Assembly (NCBI GenBank): GCA_910583745.1
Contig: CAJTZC010000015.1
Location: forward strand, 1-32,112
Direction: 5' to 3'
Origin: an uncultured Bacilli bacterium
Lineage (GTDB): Bacteria > Bacillota_I > Bacilli_A > RF39 > UBA660
Length of the DNA stretch: 32,112 bases
The notes beneath the pieces were generated by a model that worked only from the letters and a program-made list of their open reading frames with translations, did not search any database and had not been told where the DNA came from. The first letter of the stretch is position 1; each line of letters starts with the position of its first letter. Made by a program: the position numbers and the translations under genes. Shown one piece after another: positions 1-8,531 of the stretch.

Positions 1-65
1 CAGGGACTTAGGGAGTTTTTTCTCTTTAAAAAGTGTCAAAGATGGGAGTATATAATTATTCGACT

Positions 66-88
66 ATAAAAGCAAGCACTTCGCTTGC
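66..88 (-). terminator. Weak second terminator hairpin
   Basis: On the minus strand GCAAGC, loop GAAGT, GCTTGC is followed by TTTTA. It lies about 80 nt beyond the stop of the last polysaccharide gene and may back up the stronger terminator at 134-164. Its U-tract is short, so the call is tentative. Confidence 0.4.
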
Positions 89-133
89 ATAAGTAAACAA
101 TTGTACAGTTTTAAATGTACCTATTTCTTCAAT

Positions 134-164
134 AAAAAAGAACTACACTTCATCTCTATAGTTC
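134..164 (-). terminator. Rho-independent terminator after cpsB-like gene
   Basis: On the minus strand GAACTA and TAGTTC form a 6-bp stem around a 13-nt loop and are followed by TTTTTT. It sits just downstream of the stop codon at 172 and probably ends the Wzz/BY-kinase-phosphatase transcript. Confidence 0.75.
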
Positions 165-171
165 CTCTAAA

Positions 172-942
172 TCACTTGTATCTTCTATGCTTTACATAAG
201 GTACTGGCACATCGCCGTTCTCGAGCATTATTCGAGGGTTCACCTCTAACACTGTGCTCATCTCACTCTCGCTCATGATTTTTCTCAACTTCTTTAAAGC
301 TTTCCCCACCGTATCTTCTCTATGTAAGTGGTGAAAATCCGTCGCGATGAAACTGACGAGATGTTCTTTAATCAATCTTTTCATGATTTTCTTAGCACGT
401 GGTCCATAGTGACCAGTGATACTCGTAAGATTGCACTGTAATCTGCAATCGAACTCGAGTAAATCGTAAATCTTCTCAAAATCTTCTTGTATATAAGTGT
501 ATCTCTCTGGATGAGCTATCACGGGAACCAAGCCCGCTACATTCAAATCGCAGATGATGTTCTCCAAATGTCTCAATCGATGGTCCAAAGGCAACTCGAC
601 GAGAATATAACGACTCCCTTTCGGTGTCCGAATCTGTCCTCTTTTGAGAAGGTCTAAGATGACTTCTCCTTTGTTGATATACACTTCGTTTCCTAGATAG
701 AGCTTTATCTCGTCGTCTTCCAAAGATTTCTTTAACTGTTCCAAGATACCTTTTCTATCCTCTACACTGCTCGAATATTTTGTGTTGACGATATAGTGAG
801 AACTCAAGACGAAGGACTTAAAACCTTTGCTTTTTAAATACTTGATGTTCGCGATGGCTTCTTCCATCGTCTTTGCACCATCGTCTACCCCAGGCAGACT
901 GTGGTTATGGATATCTATCATATTATTCATAATAGTGGCCAT
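172..942 (-). CDS. CpsB/YwqE-type protein-tyrosine phosphatase (PHP fold)
   Basis: This is a manganese-dependent tyrosine phosphatase of the CpsB/CapC/YwqE family. In characterised systems it dephosphorylates the BY-kinase that controls chain length and export of capsule or exopolysaccharide. Visible metal-site motifs are DIHNHSLPGVDDG (residues 10-22), HPERY (144-148) and ATDFHH near 205-210. The 256-aa length is normal for the family. The gene follows the BY-kinase and overlaps its 3' end by 20 nt if the first ATG is used; ATGs at 930 and 921 are alternatives and no Shine-Dalgarno site decides between them. Close overlap with its presumed substrate kinase supports a functional pair. A terminator follows at 134-164. 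Confidence 0.9.
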   Translation of the reverse strand: MATIMNNMIDIHNHSLPGVDDGAKTMEEAIANIKYLKSKGFKSFVLSSHYIVNTKYSSSVEDRKGILEQLKKSLEDDEIKLYLGNEVYINKGEVILDLLKRGQIRTPKGSRYILVELPLDHRLRHLENIICDLNVAGLVPVIAHPERYTYIQEDFEKIYDLLEFDCRLQCNLTSITGHYGPRAKKIMKRLIKEHLVSFIATDFHHLHREDTVGKALKKLRKIMSESEMSTVLEVNPRIMLENGDVPVPYVKHRRYK

Positions 943-2269
943 AGTACTTACTCTTACTCTTATCCGTCTTATTCAAGACGATTCCCATTATGTTCGCATT
1001 GACATTATCGAGGTTCTTCTTTGCCTCTTCCAAAAGAGTTTTTGCTGTCTGCTTCTGTGCAGTGACCAATATGACACCGTCGACCAAAGTACTCACGACA
1101 AGAGAGTCTGCCAATCCGTTGATTGGCGCCCCGTCGAAGATGACGACATCGAAGATATTCGATAGAGATTTTACTAATTTCTTGTTTTTCTCTGAGTTTA
1201 AAAGTTCACTCGGATTCGGTGGTGTAATCCCCTTAAACATCAGATACAGATTCGGTATTTTAGAATTGTTGATATAAGTTCTGTAAACCTGTCCTACGTC
1301 CTCTAGAAGCAAGTTCGAAAGACCCTTCTTATTCGGAGAACCGAAAATGTGATGCTGTCTACCCTTGCGGATATCGCAGTCGACTAAGAGAACTTTCTTC
1401 CCGCTGTTCGCAAGAGCAACGGCTAAATTCGAAGCGACAAAACTCTTGCCTTCCCCAGGAACACTACTCGTCACCAGAATCGTCTTCATCTGCTTATCGA
1501 TAGAAGAGAACTGCAAGTTCGTACGCAATGTTCTGATAGCTTCACTGATACTCGATTTAGGGTCAGAACAGATAATCAAATCTTGTGTTTGGTCGCCTAT
1601 CTTGTCGCTACTCTTAGGAACAGACCCTAAAATAGGAACTTTCAAATCCTTCTCGATTTCTTCTTCGCTTTTGACCGTATCATCAAAATAGAACATGACC
1701 GCAATGATGAGAGAACTGAGCAAGAACCCTGCTCCTGTACCCATGACGAACTGTCTCAAGATATGTACATTGTAAGGACTTTCATTCACAGAAGCTTCGT
1801 CGATGATGCTGACGTTTTCGATATTATATATCTCTGTAATTTCGCCCTCAAAGACTTCAGCAATACAGTTAGCTATATCTCTAGAAAGATTGGCATCCTC
1901 GTTGTAGACAGATATAATGATAATCTCGGTATTCTCGGCACTTTTAACCTTGACACTCGACTTGAGATTGTCATAGTCTATCTCTAACCCGAGAGCCGCA
2001 ATGACCTTGTTCAATATCCTTCTACTTTGAATAATCTCTCTATACGTAGACAACAAGTTCTTATTGATAGTGATATCAGTCTGTGTAATCGTCGAATTTT
2101 CTTGAGAATTATTTACGAGAACCAAACTCGTCTTCGCCTCATACACAGGGACCTGTATTTTGAGCGTATAAACGATACTCATGATGAGACCTATCATCGT
2201 GAACAATACGACAAAAACTATCTTGTTCCAATAGTATCTCAGAAATTCTAAAATGTTAAATTCTTCCAT
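923..2269 (-). CDS. Fused Wzz-type chain-length regulator and BY-type tyrosine kinase
   Basis: The protein combines a polysaccharide co-polymerase domain (Wzz/CpsC) with a cytoplasmic bacterial tyrosine kinase (CpsD). Transmembrane segments lie near residues 16-36 and 173-195, with an extracytoplasmic loop between them. The kinase shows Walker A PGEGKS (271-276), Walker A' LLVDCD (294-299), Walker B VVIFDGAP, and a C-terminal tyrosine cluster ending YYGHYYE, the usual autophosphorylation region. In many Gram-positive bacteria the two halves are separate genes; here they are joined, as is typical of proteobacterial Wzc. The Shine-Dalgarno site AAAAGGGG lies 9 nt before ATG. It has its own promoter and ends in overlap with the phosphatase gene. 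Confidence 0.92.
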   Translation of the reverse strand: MEEFNILEFLRYYWNKIVFVVLFTMIGLIMSIVYTLKIQVPVYEAKTSLVLVNNSQENSTITQTDITINKNLLSTYREIIQSRRILNKVIAALGLEIDYDNLKSSVKVKSAENTEIIIISVYNEDANLSRDIANCIAEVFEGEITEIYNIENVSIIDEASVNESPYNVHILRQFVMGTGAGFLLSSLIIAVMFYFDDTVKSEEEIEKDLKVPILGSVPKSSDKIGDQTQDLIICSDPKSSISEAIRTLRTNLQFSSIDKQMKTILVTSSVPGEGKSFVASNLAVALANSGKKVLLVDCDIRKGRQHHIFGSPNKKGLSNLLLEDVGQVYRTYINNSKIPNLYLMFKGITPPNPSELLNSEKNKKLVKSLSNIFDVVIFDGAPINGLADSLVVSTLVDGVILVTAQKQTAKTLLEEAKKNLDNVNANIMGIVLNKTDKSKSKYYGHYYE

Positions 2270-2294
2270 AATTTGAGCCCCTTTTTTACTGTAA

Positions 2295-2324
2295 TCACTT
2301 TATCATATAACCTGCAAAAAATCA
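2295..2324 (-). promoter_or_regulatory. Predicted promoter of Wzz/BY-kinase gene
   Basis: On the minus strand TTGATT, a 17-nt spacer and TAAAGT resemble a sigma-A promoter. It lies between the dUTPase terminator and the kinase start, so the kinase-phosphatase pair is probably its own transcript. The position is approximate and both boxes deviate from consensus. Confidence 0.4.
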
Positions 2325-2339
2325 AGTATAAGCGTCAAG

Positions 2340-2360
2340 AAAAAACGACTCAATAGTCGC
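2340..2360 (-). terminator. Terminator overlapping dUTPase stop codon
   Basis: On the minus strand CGACT, loop ATTG, AGTCG is followed by TTTTTT. The stop codon of the dUTPase gene lies in the loop. It separates the LCP-VanZ-dUTPase transcript from the downstream kinase gene. Confidence 0.75.
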
Positions 2361-2811
2361 TTCGACGCTCTTCATCGATTCTTCTGTCCGAGTCTGTAAT
2401 CAAATATTTGATAAATAGACTTTGTACAATCGCCTCGCCCTTTTTCATTTTTACAGGCACATCACCTTCATTTTGAATTCTAATCCACATGTGACCTTCG
2501 TTATCGCAGTTATTATAATAATCTGCATCGATGATACCGACCTGATTACACAGTCTTAAATTGTACTTAAAGCCCATGCTACTTCTCACGACGAACAAGA
2601 GAACCTCGTCATCTTCAAAATGGCATTTCAATCCAGTGGGCAACTTCTTTATCTCACCGGGATTGATTTCCAAATCCTCCAACAGATACAGGTCATATCC
2701 TGCCGTCTTCGCCGAATCCCTTTGAGGCAAACTGTACTCTTGGTACAATGCCAAATCGTCTTTGACATCCTTCTTAAATTGTTCAAACGATATTTTCTCA
2801 AAATCTCTCAC
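2350..2811 (-). CDS. dut: Trimeric dUTPase family protein
   Basis: dUTPase hydrolyses dUTP to dUMP and pyrophosphate, keeping uracil out of DNA. Four of the five signature motifs are visible: motif I KTAGYDLY (35-42), motif II RSSMG (76-80), motif III NQVGIIDADY (89-98), and motif IV GEAIVQSLF (125-133). The glycine-rich C-terminal motif V (RGxGGFGSTG type), which closes over the substrate, is absent: the protein stops after DEERRSDY. Activity may therefore be reduced or differently organised. The gene lies 9 nt after the VanZ-like gene in an envelope operon, an unusual place for a nucleotide-pool enzyme, and ends in its own terminator. Confidence 0.85.
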   Translation of the reverse strand: MRDFEKISFEQFKKDVKDDLALYQEYSLPQRDSAKTAGYDLYLLEDLEINPGEIKKLPTGLKCHFEDDEVLLFVVRSSMGFKYNLRLCNQVGIIDADYYNNCDNEGHMWIRIQNEGDVPVKMKKGEAIVQSLFIKYLITDSDRRIDEERRSDY

Positions 2812-2820
2812 GATTGATTC

Positions 2821-3285
2821 CTACTTTCTTTTCTTTAAAATCTTTTTCATAGTTAAAATACACCCCACACCGAAACTGCTCCCAAGTGTGTCGATGCCGA
2901 TGTCATAAAGCCTTGCAGTCCTTCCGGGACTGAAAAGCTGATGAAATTCATCCAAACCTGCGAACATCGCACACGCGAGGATGGCGAGTACAATCGGTCT
3001 TTTCACATCATAACAGCATACAAAGAGATATACCAAAATGCCTAATACGAAGTATATCCCAAAGTGCGCACTTTTTCTTACAAAAACCCTCACATCTGCG
3101 ACGATTTTCTTCTTTTCTTTCTGTGTATATTCTTTATCCTTTATCTCGGCATATTTATCGATGACTTGCACCGTCACTTTATCGCTTAACGCCTCACTCG
3201 CTTTTCCATCTTGCCCTGAAAACAGAAAGATGATGGCATTGAGCAAAACGATAAACATCGCCAAGACGATTTTTTTAGTTTTCAT
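2821..3285 (-). CDS. VanZ-like membrane protein
   Basis: This is a small integral membrane protein of the VanZ-like family. VanZ itself gives low-level teicoplanin resistance by an unresolved mechanism; most homologues are uncharacterised. Family motifs are RKSAHFGIYFVLG in the central membrane helix and DEFHQLFSPGRTARLYDIG near the C-terminus. Four hydrophobic segments can be seen, with a basic tail KKILKKRK. Its start overlaps the end of the LCP gene by 11 nt, so the two are translationally coupled. The 154-aa length is normal. Context suggests a role in envelope or polysaccharide attachment, which is inference. Confidence 0.85.
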   Translation of the reverse strand: MKTKKIVLAMFIVLLNAIIFLFSGQDGKASEALSDKVTVQVIDKYAEIKDKEYTQKEKKKIVADVRVFVRKSAHFGIYFVLGILVYLFVCCYDVKRPIVLAILACAMFAGLDEFHQLFSPGRTARLYDIGIDTLGSSFGVGCILTMKKILKKRK

Positions 3286-4723
3286 TCATGACCTCTATAA
3301 TTTTCTCCTTCGCGGAGTTTACACTTTGTAAATTCGGTTCCATGACATACAGCAGATATTTCATGCCCATGCTGTACGTATAATTTCTACTATCTGTTCC
3401 TGTAACTGAGATACTTTCTACTTTCCATTTTGGCATCTTATCGAGCTGGTACCGCAAGAACGATGTAATCGTGTCGACTTCCATATTCGTCTGGAAAGTC
3501 TTAGAAAGAGAATTCAAGATATTGTTGTAATTCTTTATGAGCACTTCTGAAGACGTCACCTTATCGATGATAGCCGAGATGACCTGCTGCTGGTTTTCTC
3601 CACGATGTCTATCTCCCGAAGCATAGGCATACCTCTCCCTCGAATAAGCAAGAGCCGCAGCGCCATCGAAATGGTTCAACCCTTTTTTGACGTGAACTTT
3701 GCCATTCGTATAGGCTGTAAAGGCTTTGTCTGAATAGATATCGATTCCCCCGATTTGGTCGACGACGTTTATCAAGGTGTTAAAGTTGACTCGCAGATAA
3801 TAATCGATATCGATACTATAGAGGTCCTCCAAAGTATGCATGCTCATATCTATTCCATAGATGCCTGCATGAGTGAGTTTATCTCGAAGTCCTGTCTTGC
3901 CGTGAAGTTGGACATAATAATCGCGAGGAGTGTTCACCAAAAGAATTTTATTTATCTTCGGATTCACGATGGCTAACTGATTGACATCGCTTCTCCCTCT
4001 CACCGATTTGACGTTTCCATATTGGTCTATTCCGCTTATATACAACACGAACGGCTCTTTTAAAATGTCAGGCTCCTCTTCTTTGTTCTCTTCATCATCG
4101 GGCAAAATTTCATTCGATATTTTCACTTCAAAAGTGTGCAATACTCTGACGCTTTCCTCAAAATGTTCTATGTTACTCTTAGCAATGTCGAACGACGCAC
4201 TTTCGATGACGATGGCCTCGACTTCCCTATCGAGTAAAGAACTCGTGAGGTCGCCAAAATTCTGTGCTATTCTTTCTTCAAAATCGATGAGAAGTTCCTG
4301 TTCAATTTCCTCCACATAATCGTCGAGATAAGAGATACTTTTATCCATCAAGTCGCGTACATTTTGATAAGAACTATCCTTCAATACGACGACCGAATAT
4401 GTGAGATATCCATCCTTTTCTACTCGAAGACTCTCTAAAAATTCGTAAGTTTCTCTAAGATAAGGTTTTGCAAGTAAAAATCCAACGGAACAAAGAGCAA
4501 CCAAAGTCAAAAGTATGCCTTTAAAGACACTGCTTTTTCCAAAAAATACGTATAAAAAGATACTGAGAAAAACCAAAGACAAAATGCTATAAGCGATGAC
4601 CAAGTACTTATTTGGAATGACGTTCAGCTTAAACAGTTCCAAACTGAAAAAGGTCACAGAAACGAAAAGTATTACCAGCAAAACAAAACCGATTATCCTA
4701 AACATCTTTTTTTTATCTGTCAT
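3275..4723 (-). CDS. LytR-CpsA-Psr (LCP) family glycopolymer transferase
   Basis: LCP proteins move polyprenyl-linked glycopolymers such as capsule or teichoic acid onto peptidoglycan at the outer membrane face. Three hydrophobic helices fill the first 90 or so residues, followed by an extracytoplasmic region resembling the CpsA accessory domain and then the LCP domain. Typical features are the ISGID start of the catalytic domain, the arginine in VNTPRDYY, and the SRERYA...GDRHRGENQQQ segment that contacts the lipid phosphate. ATG at 4723 is chosen because AAAGGTG sits 7 nt upstream; the GTG at 4732 has no such site. It heads an operon with VanZ-like and dUTPase genes and is the likely final step of the capsule pathway. 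Confidence 0.92.
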   Translation of the reverse strand: MTDKKKMFRIIGFVLLVILFVSVTFFSLELFKLNVIPNKYLVIAYSILSLVFLSIFLYVFFGKSSVFKGILLTLVALCSVGFLLAKPYLRETYEFLESLRVEKDGYLTYSVVVLKDSSYQNVRDLMDKSISYLDDYVEEIEQELLIDFEERIAQNFGDLTSSLLDREVEAIVIESASFDIAKSNIEHFEESVRVLHTFEVKISNEILPDDEENKEEEPDILKEPFVLYISGIDQYGNVKSVRGRSDVNQLAIVNPKINKILLVNTPRDYYVQLHGKTGLRDKLTHAGIYGIDMSMHTLEDLYSIDIDYYLRVNFNTLINVVDQIGGIDIYSDKAFTAYTNGKVHVKKGLNHFDGAAALAYSRERYAYASGDRHRGENQQQVISAIIDKVTSSEVLIKNYNNILNSLSKTFQTNMEVDTITSFLRYQLDKMPKWKVESISVTGTDSRNYTYSMGMKYLLYVMEPNLQSVNSAKEKIIEVMNEN

Positions 4724-4771
4724 ATAAATCACACCTTTAATTAAAATTATTTCACATCACATGTTGCTGTT

Positions 4772-4800
4772 GTTATATCATGAATGGTTTATTATGTCAA
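4772..4800 (-). promoter_or_regulatory. Sigma-A promoter of LCP operon
   Basis: On the minus strand TTGACA (4795-4800), a 17-nt spacer and TATAAC (4772-4777) give a near-consensus promoter about 50 nt upstream of the LCP start. It makes the LCP-VanZ-dUTPase operon independent of the long polysaccharide operon upstream. Confidence 0.75.
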
Positions 4801-4823
4801 ACTGCAAAGAGCAATAGTTTACA

Positions 4824-6248
4824 TCAAATTTTCGACTTATGAATTAAAGAAGTAAAGATTTTCTTCAATGTAGAAATCAATTCTCTAAGAACCTTTCTAT
4901 ATACAAAAAATAGGAAAAAGGGTATAATGATTTGAAGAAAGAGATATTTATTTGCAGAGTAAGCTAGTATAATTTGTATCAATAGTAACACATAAGCAAA
5001 ATAATTTATAACCATATCTGTCTTCATATGAATATACTTTTTAAGCATAATATTTCTCGAAACCAAAACAATAAAGTACCCAACTAAAGTTGCAATAGCG
5101 GCCCCATAAGCACCGAAGTGATGAATTAGTATAAAATTTAATATAATATTAATAACTGCACCAAAAATAGTTGTAAAAGATAATGTCTTTGTATCTTTTA
5201 CTGCTGTAAATATGCTTCCTATAAATAATGCCATGGCATTGAATACGACTGATAAAAGAAGTGGTGGTACAAATTTCCATGCTTCTCCAAAATCTCCAGC
5301 ATATAATATTTTTGAGATAAATACGTTAAAAATCATGATGACAGAACACAAAGCACACATAGAAAAGTTCATAAATGTATAAGTTCTTCCAACAAATCCA
5401 TCGCTGTCGTTTTTATCATAATCTTTTATTGCAGATATAGACCACGCTTGAGCAAAAATATTTTGAAACATGGAAAGAAGATTCGGTATTTTATAAGAAA
5501 TTGCATACAATCCACTTATAGAAACACCACACATCCACGTCAAAATATATCTGTCCGAAGCACTATTTACCCACCAAGCGACTACGCTGAATATGAGAGG
5601 AAAACTGTATTGTATCATCTCCCATTTTAATTTCTTATCCGTTTTCCACCGCATATATTTATATAAATGAGCTGAGAAAAACATATAGATAATCGAAGCA
5701 AATATACCGAGAATATTTGCTAAGAGGTAGCCAATAATTCCCAGTTTAAAAGTTACTAAAAATAAGATGTTACAAGACAAAGTCAAAACAGAATTGATGA
5801 TACTAGCAGTCACGACTGTCTTTACCCTATCGATGCCTCTACAAAATAAATTTACAGAATTAAATAGTGCGTTCAAGAAATAATTAAAAATTAAAAAAGA
5901 ATAAAAATAACCTGGAACATCAAATATATTCAAACAATAAATTATAAATAGAATAAAAACCGCGACTGCTAAACCAATAGAGTTTATTTTCAAAGAAATT
6001 GAAAAAACGCCTTTTGCATCCTTTTTATCGTCCATTGTAAATCGCAAAACTGCATCCTGAATATCCAAAGTTAAAATGGGAATGAAAAGAGAAGCAGTCG
6101 TAGTAATTAAATCCGCAAGACCATAATCGGTCGTAGAAAGACAACTTGTATAAATAGGAATTAGAAAAAAAGCTAAAACTTTTGGAACAAAATTACTTAA
6201 AGTAAACAATAAAACATTTTTTGATAAGTACTTTACTTTATCTTTCAT
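4824..6248 (-). CDS. Wzx-type lipid-linked oligosaccharide flippase
   Basis: This 474-aa protein with about 12-14 hydrophobic segments belongs to the MOP superfamily of polysaccharide flippases. It would move undecaprenyl-diphosphate-linked repeat units from the cytoplasmic to the outer membrane face. The N-terminus (LSKNVLLFTLSNFVPKVLAF) is typical of Wzx/RfbX proteins, with charged residues near the first helix. It is the last gene of the AT-rich variable block and starts 6 nt after the pyruvyltransferase fusion. A Wzx next to an EpsG-like polymerase and a Wzz/BY-kinase indicates a Wzy-dependent pathway. The substrate cannot be read from sequence. Confidence 0.9.
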   Translation of the reverse strand: MKDKVKYLSKNVLLFTLSNFVPKVLAFFLIPIYTSCLSTTDYGLADLITTTASLFIPILTLDIQDAVLRFTMDDKKDAKGVFSISLKINSIGLAVAVFILFIIYCLNIFDVPGYFYSFLIFNYFLNALFNSVNLFCRGIDRVKTVVTASIINSVLTLSCNILFLVTFKLGIIGYLLANILGIFASIIYMFFSAHLYKYMRWKTDKKLKWEMIQYSFPLIFSVVAWWVNSASDRYILTWMCGVSISGLYAISYKIPNLLSMFQNIFAQAWSISAIKDYDKNDSDGFVGRTYTFMNFSMCALCSVIMIFNVFISKILYAGDFGEAWKFVPPLLLSVVFNAMALFIGSIFTAVKDTKTLSFTTIFGAVINIILNFILIHHFGAYGAAIATLVGYFIVLVSRNIMLKKYIHMKTDMVINYFAYVLLLIQIILAYSANKYLFLQIIIPFFLFFVYRKVLRELISTLKKIFTSLIHKSKI

Positions 6249-6254
6249 AAATCC

Positions 6255-8513
6255 TCACTTTATTATCTTATTTTTTATTTTTCTCAAAACTTCCAAGCTA
6301 TCTTCATACTCTAAGTATTCTTTTCGTAATTGTCCTAAATGTGTTCTATTATCTTTGATTTTCTCTATAAGCTCATCTCTAAATAGAGGCTCATTTAAGT
6401 TTTCTGGGTATTGAATTGACCAGTATTCGTTTAGAGAATATTCGTGACAAATCGCCAAATCATTGTTTTTGATTTCTTCAAAAAGTTCTTGCCCTTTTTC
6501 AGAATGAACTATCACCATAGAAACGCCGGATTTATCTTTTATAAATCTGTTGCCCCAATAATCGCCAATCCTAATATCTGCTGATGACTTTGTCCTATAA
6601 GGACATTCATAACATGATTTCATATCGACAACCCCACGACGAAAGAAGGCATAAAAATTGTCTTTCGATTCTTTGCATACATACTTATTTCTGCCATCAC
6701 TTATAGACAGTCTTCGAGTTCTCCAACCGAATTGTTTGTCTCTGAATTTAACAGAAATACATGTACTATCTAAATTGTGCTCATTCACGATGCTCTTAAA
6801 ATATTTGTCCCATAGATAACTAGAAGGCACACCATGACAAATTAAGTCTATCAGAATGTAGTTTTCTCTTAACCCCCTAATTTTTAGCATTTTATCTAGT
6901 CCAGCTACCTGACAAGGGGTTCCGATGAAAATAACTTTCGCATCCTTAGGCAATTTCAAAAGGCTTTGAAATGCACTAAAAGTATGGCTTTGTAAATATT
7001 TGGACCCTCGAATTTTAGACAACTCTTCTTTGCTATTCGGTGGAATAATGATATGCTCTGCAATATGTTTTTCGTTATTGTATTGACATCCGCAAATATA
7101 ATACTCATCATTTCTTAAAAATGCCACGACATCGGAAAAACCACCACTCGAAGAATTTGCCAAAGTATCTAAGTTTTTAGCCTTAAAAGCATAGAGTTTC
7201 TTCGATTTTCTCATATCATGCGATTCTACCTGAACCATAGGACAAACTTTTTTACAAAGACCGCATTTTATACATTTTTCTACATCGATAGCATAATGCA
7301 AAAATCCTTCGCTGTTTTTCTCCATTTTTATACACTTCGTAGGGCATAATTGACTACAAGCGCTACAACCAACGCAATATTCTGTTATAAATCCCAAATT
7401 AAAGATATGCTCAGCCTCTTTGAATGTCACTTTTTTTAAAGAGCTGCTTAAAAAATCTAGAGAATCCTCTCTCAGTTCTGCAAGTCGAGCATTGACATCT
7501 CTAAAATCAGCTTCTTCTATAGACGGAATAAAATTTTCATTTACCAAATGTCCTTCAAGGTTAAGTTTTTTTAAAATGTCAAGAACTCTACTATTTTGGT
7601 TAAGCTTTTCATTATCTTTAAATCTTTTATAAGCAAAAAAATTTGTATTAAAGTTAATAGAAAAAATTATACCGTGAAAAGAATCGGTAAATACAACCTG
7701 AGCATCTTTTATAAGATTGACAAACTCTCTAGGACCTATCGGGGTAGTCGAAGTATATTTATTAATCTTAGCATTTTTCAGAAAGGGAATGTTTATAATT
7801 TTTAACCCATTATTTTTTGCATACGTTTCAATCTGCGATACATACTTATCTGAACTGCCTAAAAAATAACACAGGGCATATTTTTCTTGTTTAGAATTCG
7901 TCGTCTCCAAATCTAGTGATTCTTCCCACTCATCTTTTGATAATAATAATGTTGGGTCTAAAGTAACTTTCGCGTCGCGTGAAGCGACATCGAAAATTAT
8001 CTTTTTACCTGTCTCTTCTCTGACAGAAAGATATTTAAATCGACTGATTAAATGTTTCATTCGGTCTCTGACGACTCCATCAGTCACTTCACTGGAACCC
8101 AAACTCGGTGCATAAGAGATTATTTTGTTTTCATCAGCAAAATTTAAAAAATATTTTTCATCAAATACATAGGAAGACCATATCTGGTCGCTCCCACAAA
8201 TGAAAGCTTGAAATTGATTGTTTAGTTCTTTCAACTCGATATAAGTGTTACACTCGCTAGTTTCAGTAAAATTTTTACAAATAAAGTCATCAAACGCTAC
8301 TTTACTAAAATCTAAATGTCTATGAATCAATTTGTTTTTTATCTTCTGCGGTATATCTTTTCTTCTTTGAAGATATCGGTTTTTTTCTCGAGGTTTGTAG
8401 TTAATCATGTATGGATTATAACCTAAATCCCGTATTTTTTTATACAGTGCGTATGCCTGTAAAACTGTCCCATAATTGTGATATTTATACCAAGTCATCA
8501 AACCAATTTTCAC
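6255..8513 (-). CDS. Fusion of polysaccharide pyruvyltransferase and FrhB-like iron-sulfur protein
   Basis: Residues 1 to about 345 match the polysaccharide pyruvyltransferase family (CsaB/WcaK-like): GTVLQAYALY (15-24), ICGSDQIWS (105-113), and TDSFHGIIFSINF (276-288). From about 375 a two-cluster ferredoxin domain follows, with C380-C383-C386-C390 and C414-C417-C420-C424, the standard spacing for two [4Fe-4S] clusters. The rest resembles coenzyme F420 hydrogenase/dehydrogenase beta-subunit (FrhB) proteins, including GTPCQVAGL and RIGDYWG. FrhB-like proteins occur in other polysaccharide loci, but their reaction there is unclear. The fusion links pyruvyl decoration of the glycan to a redox domain; whether the two act on one substrate is unknown. 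Confidence 0.85.
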   Translation of the reverse strand: MKIGLMTWYKYHNYGTVLQAYALYKKIRDLGYNPYMINYKPREKNRYLQRRKDIPQKIKNKLIHRHLDFSKVAFDDFICKNFTETSECNTYIELKELNNQFQAFICGSDQIWSSYVFDEKYFLNFADENKIISYAPSLGSSEVTDGVVRDRMKHLISRFKYLSVREETGKKIIFDVASRDAKVTLDPTLLLSKDEWEESLDLETTNSKQEKYALCYFLGSSDKYVSQIETYAKNNGLKIINIPFLKNAKINKYTSTTPIGPREFVNLIKDAQVVFTDSFHGIIFSINFNTNFFAYKRFKDNEKLNQNSRVLDILKKLNLEGHLVNENFIPSIEEADFRDVNARLAELREDSLDFLSSSLKKVTFKEAEHIFNLGFITEYCVGCSACSQLCPTKCIKMEKNSEGFLHYAIDVEKCIKCGLCKKVCPMVQVESHDMRKSKKLYAFKAKNLDTLANSSSGGFSDVVAFLRNDEYYICGCQYNNEKHIAEHIIIPPNSKEELSKIRGSKYLQSHTFSAFQSLLKLPKDAKVIFIGTPCQVAGLDKMLKIRGLRENYILIDLICHGVPSSYLWDKYFKSIVNEHNLDSTCISVKFRDKQFGWRTRRLSISDGRNKYVCKESKDNFYAFFRRGVVDMKSCYECPYRTKSSADIRIGDYWGNRFIKDKSGVSMVIVHSEKGQELFEEIKNNDLAICHEYSLNEYWSIQYPENLNEPLFRDELIEKIKDNRTHLGQLRKEYLEYEDSLEVLRKIKNKIIK

Positions 8514-8531
8514 TTTAATCGCCTCGCAAAT

